Shown: in pieces, positions 57,694 to 64,000 of the stretch
How the letters are laid out: each line of letters opens with the position of its first letter
Numbering within the stretch: the stretch's first letter is position 1
From: Enterobacter asburiae
Lineage (GTDB): Bacteria > Pseudomonadota > Gammaproteobacteria > Enterobacterales > Enterobacteriaceae
Direction: 5' to 3'
Assembly (NCBI RefSeq): GCF_007035645.1
Contig: NZ_AP019632.1
Span: forward strand, 3,472,001 to 3,536,000
DNA: 64,000 nt
Made by a program: the position numbers and the translations under genes
Notes under the pieces: model-generated
What the model was told of the DNA's origin: nothing
Databases searched by the model: none
The model's input: only the letters and a program-made list of their open reading frames with translations

Positions 57694-59055
57694 ATGAACG
57701 ATTATAAAATGACGCCAGGCGAGCTACGCGCGACCTGGGGCTTAGGGACTGTCTTCTCGCTACGGATGCTTGGCATGTTTATGGTCCTGCCTGTTCTGAC
57801 CACGTACGGTATGGCGCTGCAGGGGGCCAGCGAGGCGCTGATTGGGCTCGCGATCGGCATCTACGGTCTGGCGCAGGCGGTTTTCCAGATCCCCTTTGGC
57901 CTGCTGTCTGACCGGGTGGGCCGAAAGCCGCTGATCGTCGGCGGGCTGCTGGTCTTTGTGCTCGGAAGCGTGATTGCCGCCCTCTCCCACTCCATCTGGG
58001 GGATTATTCTCGGCCGCGCCCTGCAGGGTTCCGGCGCGATTGCCGCCGCGGTGATGGCGCTGCTGTCCGACTTAACCCGCGAGCAGAACCGCACCAAAGC
58101 GATGGCGTTCATCGGCGTGAGCTTTGGCGTGACCTTTGCGATTGCGATGGTGCTGGGCCCCATCATTACGCACACGTTGGGTCTGCACGCCCTGTTCTGG
58201 ATGATTGCCGTGCTGGCGACCATCGGTATTGCCTTAACCCTGTGGGTCGTGCCGGACAGCAAAAACCACGTCCTGAACCGCGAATCGGGGATGGTAAAAG
58301 GCTGCTTCAGCAAAGTGATTGTCGAGCCGCGCCTGCTCAAGCTTAACTTTGGCATTATGTGTCTGCACATCCTGCTGATGTCGACCTTTGTCGCCCTGCC
58401 CGGCCAGCTTGCCGCAGCGGGTTTCCCGGCGGCTGAGCACTGGAAAATCTATCTGGTCACGATGCTGATTTCGTTTGTCTCCGTCGTGCCGTTCATCATC
58501 TACGCCGAAGTGAAGCGCAAAATGAAGCGCGTCTTCGTGGGCTGCGTGGCGGTCCTGCTGATTGCCGAAATTGTGCTCTGGGGTGCCGGCCCGCACTTCT
58601 GGGAACTGATTGCCGGCGTACAGCTGTTCTTCCTGGCCTTTAACCTGATGGAAGCCCTACTGCCGTCGCTGATCAGCAAAGAGTCCCCCGCCGGATATAA
58701 AGGCACCGCGATGGGCATCTACTCCACCAGCCAGTTTCTCGGCGTGGCGATCGGCGGCTCGCTCGGCGGCTGGGTGGACGGCCTGTTTGATTCACAAACC
58801 GTGTTCCTCGCCGGTGCGCTATTGGCAACAGTCTGGCTACTGGTCGCCAGCACCATGAAAGAGCCGCGCTACGTGAGCAGCCTGCGCGTGGAAATCCCGG
58901 ATGATGTGGAAATCAGCGATATGCTGAAGCAGCGTCTGGAAGCCAAAGAGGGTGTGACAGAAGTGCTCATCGTCCCGGAAGAGCGCAGCGCTTACGTCAA
59001 AATAGACAGTAAAATGACCAACCGCTTCGAGGTTGAGCAGGCGCTCAAAGCGTGA
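57694..59055 (+). CDS. yajR: MFS transporter YajR
   Basis: A 453-residue MFS proton-driven transporter of unknown substrate (E. coli YajR, 454). Twelve membrane helices are followed by a cytoplasmic ferredoxin-like YAM domain (about residues 385-453). Motif A is GLLSDRVGRKPLIVGG, near residues 65-80. The ATG at 57694, with GAGGT 7 bases upstream, is preferred over a GTG two codons earlier. Confidence 0.95.
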   Translation: MNDYKMTPGELRATWGLGTVFSLRMLGMFMVLPVLTTYGMALQGASEALIGLAIGIYGLAQAVFQIPFGLLSDRVGRKPLIVGGLLVFVLGSVIAALSHSIWGIILGRALQGSGAIAAAVMALLSDLTREQNRTKAMAFIGVSFGVTFAIAMVLGPIITHTLGLHALFWMIAVLATIGIALTLWVVPDSKNHVLNRESGMVKGCFSKVIVEPRLLKLNFGIMCLHILLMSTFVALPGQLAAAGFPAAEHWKIYLVTMLISFVSVVPFIIYAEVKRKMKRVFVGCVAVLLIAEIVLWGAGPHFWELIAGVQLFFLAFNLMEALLPSLISKESPAGYKGTAMGIYSTSQFLGVAIGGSLGGWVDGLFDSQTVFLAGALLATVWLLVASTMKEPRYVSSLRVEIPDDVEISDMLKQRLEAKEGVTEVLIVPEERSAYVKIDSKMTNRFEVEQALKA

Positions 59056-59084
59056 AAAAAAGCCCGGTTAAACCGGGCTTTTTT
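59055..59084. terminator. Bidirectional terminator between yajR and yajQ
   Basis: Stem GCCCGGTT / AACCGGGC extended by A7 and T6 tracts on either side. It lies at the yajR stop and 4 bp from the yajQ stop, serving both convergent genes. Confidence 0.93.
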
Positions 59085-59087
59085 ATA

Positions 59088-59579
59088 TCAATCGCGGAAG
59101 TTTTTAAACTGGAACGGTTGCCCAAGATCGCCGCCGCGCACCAGCGCCATTACGGACTGGAGGTCATCGCGGGACTTACCGGTCACGCGAATTTCTTCGC
59201 CCTGGATCTGCGCCTGCACCTTCAGCTTGCTGTCTTTAATAAGCTTAACGATCTTCTTCTGCACCGCGCTCTCGATGCCCTGCTTCAGCTTGGCTTCAAC
59301 AAACCAGTTTTTACCGCTGTGCACAAACTCTTCCGGCACGTCCAGAGACGTCCCTTCGATGCCGCGCTTTAACAGCTTGGCGCGCAGAATGTCGAGCAGC
59401 TGATTCACCTGGAAATCAGACTCGCTCAGCACCTTAATAGTCTTATTTGCGTCGTTCAGCTCAAACGACGCCTCAACGCCACGAAAATCGAAACGTGACT
59501 CAACTTCGCGGGTTGCGTTCTCAACGCCGTTGCGAACTTCCTGGATATCAACTTCGGAAACAATATCGAAAGATGGCAT
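59088..59579 (-). CDS. yajQ: Nucleotide-binding protein YajQ
   Basis: A 163-residue UPF0234 protein. It binds nucleotides, and relatives are c-di-GMP effectors. Two ferredoxin-like domains are present, with [20 protein letters not shown] at the N-terminus and [18 protein letters not shown] near the end. The start at 59579 is chosen by homology; another ATG lies 18 bp upstream. Confidence 0.95.
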   Translation of the reverse strand: MPSFDIVSEVDIQEVRNGVENATREVESRFDFRGVEASFELNDANKTIKVLSESDFQVNQLLDILRAKLLKRGIEGTSLDVPEEFVHSGKNWFVEAKLKQGIESAVQKKIVKLIKDSKLKVQAQIQGEEIRVTGKSRDDLQSVMALVRGGDLGQPFQFKNFRD

Positions 59580-59700
59580 CTTTTCTTCTCCCTTCACTTT
59601 TGTTGCGTTGCATAATACCCGCTACGAGGCATAACTCAACAGAAGCTTAGCTGTATAATTAAGCTGTAACACCTGGCGCAGTTGCAGGTGAGGAGGAACA

Positions 59701-60612
59701 ATGAAAATTACGGTGCTCGGATGCGGAGCGCTTGGTCAGCTGTGGCTGACCGCGCTGTGCAAGCACGGACATGAGGTTCAGGGCTGGCTGCGCGTGCCCC
59801 AGCCCTATTGCAGTGTAAACCTGATAGGTGAAGACGGAAGCATCTTTAACGAATCCCTCACCGCGAACGATCCTGATTTCCTGGCGCAAAGCGATCTTTT
59901 ACTGGTGACGCTCAAAGCGTGGCAGGTCTCAGACGCGGTAAAGACACTGGCCGCGCAGCTCCCCCCCACTTCGCCCATACTGCTGCTGCATAACGGCATG
60001 GGGACCCTTGATGAGCTGAAAAGCGTACCGCAGCCCCTGCTGATGGCGACGACCACGCACGCTGCCCGTCGCGACGGCAACATCATCGTGCATGTCGCCA
60101 GCGGCGTGACGCACATCGGGCCCGCCAGAACTCAGGATGGAGATTACAGCTATCTTGCCGATGTGCTGCAGAAGGTGCTGCCGGACGTCGCCTGGCACAA
60201 CAACATCCGCCCTCAGCTGTGGCGCAAGCTGGCGGTAAATTGCGTAATCAACCCGCTGACGGCGCTGTGGAACTGCCCGAACGGGGAGCTGAAAAATCAT
60301 CCGCAGGACGTTGCGATTTTGTGTGCGGAAGTCGCGGCGGTCGTTGAGCGGGAAGGCCTGCATACCTCGGCCGACGATTTGCGCTGTTATGTCGAGCAGG
60401 TCATTGAGAGCACGGCAGAAAACATCTCCTCGATGCTGCAGGATGTTCGGGCTTTACGCCACACGGAGATCGACTACATTACCGGCTATCTGCTAAAACG
60501 CGCCCGCGCGCACGGCATTTCCGTGCCGGAAAACGCCCGTCTGTATGACCTGGTTAAACGTAAGGAGAGTGAATATGAGCGCGTCAGCACTGATCTGCCT
60601 CGCCCCTGGTAG
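59701..60612 (+). CDS. panE: 2-dehydropantoate 2-reductase (ketopantoate reductase)
   Basis: NADPH-dependent enzyme of pantothenate and CoA synthesis. It has 303 residues, as in E. coli. The Rossmann motif GCGALGQLW lies at residues 7-15. The catalytic Lys is in [18 protein letters not shown] (by family, Lys176), and the Glu in the [20 protein letters not shown] segment. yajL starts inside its last 38 bases. Confidence 0.97.
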   Translation: MKITVLGCGALGQLWLTALCKHGHEVQGWLRVPQPYCSVNLIGEDGSIFNESLTANDPDFLAQSDLLLVTLKAWQVSDAVKTLAAQLPPTSPILLLHNGMGTLDELKSVPQPLLMATTTHAARRDGNIIVHVASGVTHIGPARTQDGDYSYLADVLQKVLPDVAWHNNIRPQLWRKLAVNCVINPLTALWNCPNGELKNHPQDVAILCAEVAAVVEREGLHTSADDLRCYVEQVIESTAENISSMLQDVRALRHTEIDYITGYLLKRARAHGISVPENARLYDLVKRKESEYERVSTDLPRPW

Positions 60613-61165
60613 CGAAGAGATGGAAGCGGTCACCACCATTGATTTGATGGTGCGCGGCGGCATTAAGGTCACCACCGCCAGCGTCGCCAGCGACGGTAAT
60701 CTGGCAATCACCTGCTCGCGCGGGGTGAAAATCCTTGCGGATGCCCCCCTCGTTCAGGTGGCTGACGGCGATTACGACATCATCGTGCTGCCCGGCGGCT
60801 TAAAAGGCGCGGAATGTTTTCGCGATAGCCCGCTGCTGGTCGAGACCGTGCGTCAGTTTCATTTATCCGGCCGCATCGTCGCGGCAATCTGTGCCGCAGC
60901 AGGAACGGTTCTGGTTCCGCACGATATCTTCCCCATCGGCAACATGACCGGCTTCCCGGGGCTGAAGGATACGATCCCGGAAGAGCACTGGGTGGATAAA
61001 CGCGTCGTCTGGGATCCGCGCGTCAACTTGCTGACCAGCCAGGGGCCAGGCACCGCGATTGATTTTGGCTTAAAGATTATTGACCTGCTGGTCGGGCGCG
61101 AGAAAGCGTACGAAGTGGCGTCGTCGCTGGTGATGCCGGCGGGGATTTATAATTATTACGAATAG
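60575..61165 (+). CDS. yajL: DJ-1/PfpI-family protein YajL
   Basis: A 196-residue DJ-1 family protein linked to protein repair (deglycase/chaperone claims) and oxidative stress. The reactive Cys106 is in [10 protein letters not shown], and the conserved acid is in PGSEEMEAV near residue 15. In E. coli the motif after Cys reads AAPAT; here AAAGT. It overlaps panE by 38 bp, as in E. coli. Start chosen by homology. Confidence 0.95.
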   Translation: MSASALICLAPGSEEMEAVTTIDLMVRGGIKVTTASVASDGNLAITCSRGVKILADAPLVQVADGDYDIIVLPGGLKGAECFRDSPLLVETVRQFHLSGRIVAAICAAAGTVLVPHDIFPIGNMTGFPGLKDTIPEEHWVDKRVVWDPRVNLLTSQGPGTAIDFGLKIIDLLVGREKAYEVASSLVMPAGIYNYYE

Positions 61166-61172
61166 GTGTTCT

Positions 61173-61220
61173 CCCTCTCCCTGTGGGAGAGGGCCGGGGG
61201 TGAGGGCTTCAGGCCGCACT
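61173..61220 (-). repeat. Palindromic intergenic repeat, inverted copy (yajL/thiI)
   Basis: Perfect stem CCCTCTCCC (61173-61181) TGT GGGAGAGGG (61185-61193), followed by the inverted CCCTCACCC block and GTGCGGCCTGAAG. It is the same unit as at 28103 and 28197, in opposite orientation. It lies between the convergent yajL and thiI. Confidence 0.85.
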
Positions 61221-61233
61221 CCCCGGCAATGAA

Positions 61234-62682
61234 CTACGGGCGATACACCTTCACGTTCGCAAAGCCCTGCTCGCGCAGATACAGCGCCTGCAGGCGACTC
61301 ATCACCCCGCGCTCACACCACAGCAGATACGTTTTGCTCTGGTCGAGATCGCCAAACTTGGTGCTCAGCTTATAGAACGGCAGAGAAACCACGTCGACGC
61401 CTTCAACCTGCAGCGGCTTGTCATCCTGCTCGTCAATGGAGCGGATATCCAGAATCGCATCGTTAGCGCCGAAACCGCTCACGGTTTCAACTTCAACGAC
61501 TTCCTGCTCGGTCTGCTGGGCAATCTCGCGGATGTCGATGTTGGAGGCTTCCTCCACCACTTTTTCCAGAATGCTGAAATCGAAGTTCTCTTCTTCCGCT
61601 TCGATCTTCGCCTTCACCGCTTTCACCGTTGGGCTTTTTGAGATCACGCCGCAGTATTCCGGCATGGTGCGGGCAAAATCTTCGGTACCGATTTCGCGCG
61701 CCAGATCGATGATGTGCTCTTTATCGTGGGAGATCAGCGGGCGCAGGATCAGCGTATCAGACACGTTGTCGATCAGACGCAGGTTGGTCAGCGTCTGGCT
61801 GGAGACCTGGCCCAGCGCTTCACCGGTGACCAGCGCTTGTACGCCGTAGCGCTCGGCAACTTTGGACGCCGCACGCACCATCATGCGCTTCAGCACCACG
61901 CCCATCTGGCCGTCGTCCACTTTTTCGAGGATTTCGCCGACCACAGGTTCGAAGTTGATCGCCACGAAACGCACGCGGTGGGAGCTGCCGAAGCGGTTCC
62001 ACAGGTAATGTGCGACCTGACGAACGCCGATTTCGTGCGCCGCGCCGCCCAGGTTGAAGAAGCAGTAGTGCACACGGCAGCCGCGACGCATCAGCATATA
62101 GCTGGAGACGCCGGAGTCGAAGCCGCCGGAGATCAGAGACAATACGTCTTCCTGGGTGCCAATCGGGAAGCCGCCGATACCTTCATAGCGCCCTTTCACC
62201 AGCAGCAGGCGATCGTTTTCGATCTCCAGGTTCACGGTTACGTCCGGGTTGGTCAGACGAACGCGCGCCGTTTCAACGTGCTGGTTCAAACCGCCGCCGA
62301 CGTAACGTTCCACTTCAATAGAGCTGAACTCGTGCTTACCGCGACGCTTCACGCGCACGCAGAAGGTTTTGCCTTCGATCTGGTCGCGGTACTGGACCAG
62401 CGCTTTCTCGAAGATGTCGTGCATATCGCTGAACGGAACATCTTCCACTTCCAGGATATGGTGGATCCCCGGAATACGGGTCAGCGCGTCGCGAATATCC
62501 TGACGTTTGTTTTCGTCTTTCGCACGGACCTCTACGTGGTCCCAGTGGCGCACCACGGCGAGGGTTTCGTCGTAGTGCTTTAATACGTTACGAATGTTCC
62601 CGGTGAGAATTTTAATAAAGCGCAAACGCACAGATTGGCTTTTGATGGTGATTTCAGGGAACAATTTAATGATAAACTTCAT
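61234..62682 (-). CDS. thiI: tRNA 4-thiouridine synthetase / thiamin sulfurtransferase ThiI
   Basis: Makes 4-thiouridine at tRNA position 8 and supplies sulfur for the thiazole of thiamin. It has 482 residues, as in E. coli. Domains in order are an N-terminal ferredoxin-like domain, THUMP (about 60-165), the PP-loop ATPase ([10 protein letters not shown] near 189) and a C-terminal rhodanese domain. The rhodanese Cys is in [16 protein letters not shown]. It is divergent from xseB. Confidence 0.97.
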   Translation of the reverse strand: MKFIIKLFPEITIKSQSVRLRFIKILTGNIRNVLKHYDETLAVVRHWDHVEVRAKDENKRQDIRDALTRIPGIHHILEVEDVPFSDMHDIFEKALVQYRDQIEGKTFCVRVKRRGKHEFSSIEVERYVGGGLNQHVETARVRLTNPDVTVNLEIENDRLLLVKGRYEGIGGFPIGTQEDVLSLISGGFDSGVSSYMLMRRGCRVHYCFFNLGGAAHEIGVRQVAHYLWNRFGSSHRVRFVAINFEPVVGEILEKVDDGQMGVVLKRMMVRAASKVAERYGVQALVTGEALGQVSSQTLTNLRLIDNVSDTLILRPLISHDKEHIIDLAREIGTEDFARTMPEYCGVISKSPTVKAVKAKIEAEEENFDFSILEKVVEEASNIDIREIAQQTEQEVVEVETVSGFGANDAILDIRSIDEQDDKPLQVEGVDVVSLPFYKLSTKFGDLDQSKTYLLWCERGVMSRLQALYLREQGFANVKVYRP

Positions 62683-62873
62683 GGCGGCAATGTTTCTTAG
62701 GCAAGCGTATTAAGGCTTGTAATGGAAAAGAGTACAGCAGCCCACACCCGTGGCTGCATCCAGGCGCGCAAGTATACCACCATCGCGCCGCTCCTGTGCA
62801 CATTGCGCGTTATTTGATAATTGCCCTGAGTCCGTTACCATGTCGGGGCTGAGAATATAAGAGTCAATTCACT

Positions 62874-63116
62874 ATGCCGAAGAAGAACGACGCACCGGCC
62901 AGTTTCGAAACTGCGCTGAGTGAACTGGAGCAAATCGTTACCCGTCTTGAGAGCGGCGATCTCCCGCTGGAAGAGGCGCTCAATGAATTCGAGCGTGGCG
63001 TGCAGCTGGCGCGCCAGGGGCAGGTCAAACTGCAGCAGGCCGAGCAGCGCGTGCAGATCCTGCTTTCCGACAGCGAAGACGCGAAAACCACGCCTTTCAC
63101 ACCGGACGCCGAGTAA
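62874..63116 (+). CDS. xseB: Exodeoxyribonuclease VII small subunit
   Basis: An 80-residue coiled-coil subunit that joins XseA to form a single-strand exonuclease. It matches the E. coli protein in length and sequence, with [20 protein letters not shown] and [16 protein letters not shown]. ispA starts immediately after its stop codon, so the genes are coupled. Confidence 0.96.
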   Translation: MPKKNDAPASFETALSELEQIVTRLESGDLPLEEALNEFERGVQLARQGQVKLQQAEQRVQILLSDSEDAKTTPFTPDAE

Positions 63117-64000
63117 ATGGATTTTGCCAACGAGCTTCAGGCGCGTGTCGTACGCGCCAACGACGCCCTGCGCCGTTTTATTGCGCCACAGCCTTTTCAG
63201 AACACTCCTCTGGTTGAAGCCATGTACTATGGCGCACTCTTGGGTGGAAAGCGCCTGCGCCCGTTCCTGGTGTACGCCACAGGCAATATGTTTGGCATCA
63301 GCGATAACACGCTGGACGCCCCGGCAGCCGCCGTTGAGTGCATCCACGCCTACTCGCTGATCCACGACGATCTCCCGGCCATGGACGACGACGATTTGCG
63401 TCGGGGTCAACCCACCTGCCATATCAAGTTTGGCGAGGCGAATGCCATTCTGGCGGGTGATGCCCTGCAAACGCTGGCGTTCTCGATTCTGAGCGACGCG
63501 CCGATGGCGGAAGTGGCCGACCGCGACCGCCTGGCGATGATCTCCGAACTGGCAATGGCCAGCGGCGTGGCCGGCATGTGCGGCGGACAGGCGCTGGATC
63601 TTGAAGCGGAAGGACGTCAGGTTAATCTGGAACAGCTGGAGCGTATTCATCGCCATAAAACCGGGGCGTTGATTCGTTCCGCCGTTCGCCTGGGCGCGCT
63701 GAGCGCGGGTGAACAAGGGCGCAAAGCCCTGCCGATTCTGGACAGATACGCAGAAAGTATCGGTCTGGCGTTCCAGGTTCAGGATGACATTCTGGATGTG
63801 GTGGGCGATACTGCAACATTGGGTAAACGTCAGGGTGCGGACCAGCAGCTTGGCAAAAGTACCTACCCCGCCCTGCTGGGTCTTGAGCAAGCCCAACGTA
63901 AAGCCCGGGATCTGATTGACGATGCCCGCCAGTCGCTAAATGAACTGGCCGCGCAATCGCTGGATACCTCGGCACTGGAAGCGCTAGCGGACTATATAAT
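63117..64000 (+). CDS. ispA: Farnesyl diphosphate synthase, 3' end cut by window
   Basis: Condenses isopentenyl diphosphate with dimethylallyl and geranyl diphosphate to form farnesyl diphosphate for quinones, undecaprenol and heme O. 294 codons are visible of about 299. The first Asp-rich motif is in IHDDLPAMDDDDLRRG and the second is in QVQDDILDVVGD. The GGKRLRP substrate-binding segment is also present. The ATG follows the xseB TAA without a gap. In E. coli dxs follows. Confidence 0.96.
   Translation, partial: MDFANELQARVVRANDALRRFIAPQPFQNTPLVEAMYYGALLGGKRLRPFLVYATGNMFGISDNTLDAPAAAVECIHAYSLIHDDLPAMDDDDLRRGQPTCHIKFGEANAILAGDALQTLAFSILSDAPMAEVADRDRLAMISELAMASGVAGMCGGQALDLEAEGRQVNLEQLERIHRHKTGALIRSAVRLGALSAGEQGRKALPILDRYAESIGLAFQVQDDILDVVGDTATLGKRQGADQQLGKSTYPALLGLEQAQRKARDLIDDARQSLNELAAQSLDTSALEALADYI

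Overview
The window is a stretch of enterobacterial chromosome, most likely Enterobacter or a close relative. Almost every backbone gene is recognisable as the orthologue of an E. coli K-12 gene from the apt to ispA interval, in the same relative order and with the same lengths. Base composition is fairly GC-rich, as in Enterobacter, and the accessory genes (lacIZ next to rcnRA, cdsH next to decR, the yczE-yczR pair) fit that group. No prophage, integrase, transposase, CRISPR array, tRNA or rRNA is visible. The two edge genes, apt and ispA, are cut by the window.

Layout. 1-5300 carries apt, ybaN, priC, ybaM and the mechanosensitive channel gene mscK. 5300-10500 is the acrR / acrAB multidrug efflux locus with a recognisable AcrR operator and marbox. 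10500-12950 holds tomB-hha, maa and ylaC. 12900-15600 is an insertion relative to E. coli: a MocR-type regulator divergent from a GNAT acetyltransferase, then the zinc-starvation ribosomal protein pair rpmE2-rpmJ2 under a Zur-like box. 15800-17370 is the c-di-GMP phosphodiesterase gene pdeB. 17360-25650 is a second insertion: rcnR/rcnA (nickel/cobalt efflux), lacZ-lacI without lacY, the yczE/yczR membrane protein-regulator pair, and a small AT-richer two-gene cassette (ribbon-helix-helix protein plus an unknown 71-residue protein). 25890 onward returns to backbone: ffs (4.5S RNA), atl, ybaY, tesB, amtB-glnK, mdlAB, decR/cdsH, cof, ybaE, queC; then a HigBA-like toxin-antitoxin pair, fadM, ybaV, ppiD, hupB, lon, clpX, clpP, tig, bolA, yajG, ampG, cyoABCDE, yajR, yajQ, panE-yajL, thiI, xseB-ispA.

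Genes that work together. acrR-acrAB is a self-regulated efflux system. tomB-hha is a toxin-antitoxin and biofilm regulator pair, with an RcsAB-like box upstream. ppiD-hupB-lon-clpX-clpP-tig is a dense protein-quality-control block, with heat-shock promoters visible upstream of lon and clpP. glnK-amtB is a nitrogen-limitation operon with an evident sigma-54 promoter and an NtrC-like site. cyoABCDE encodes the bo3 quinol oxidase plus heme O synthase. decR-cdsH handles cysteine detoxification. rcnRA exports nickel and cobalt.

No single large new system was found. The items most worth a second look are: the small RHH cassette at 25175-25647; three RcnR sites spaced exactly 21 bp apart; an RcsAB-like palindrome far upstream of tomB-hha; an NtrC-like site lying inside the mdlB terminator hairpin; a 94-bp tandem duplication of repeat plus terminator between tesB and amtB; and a palindromic repeat that supplies the C-terminus of YbaM.
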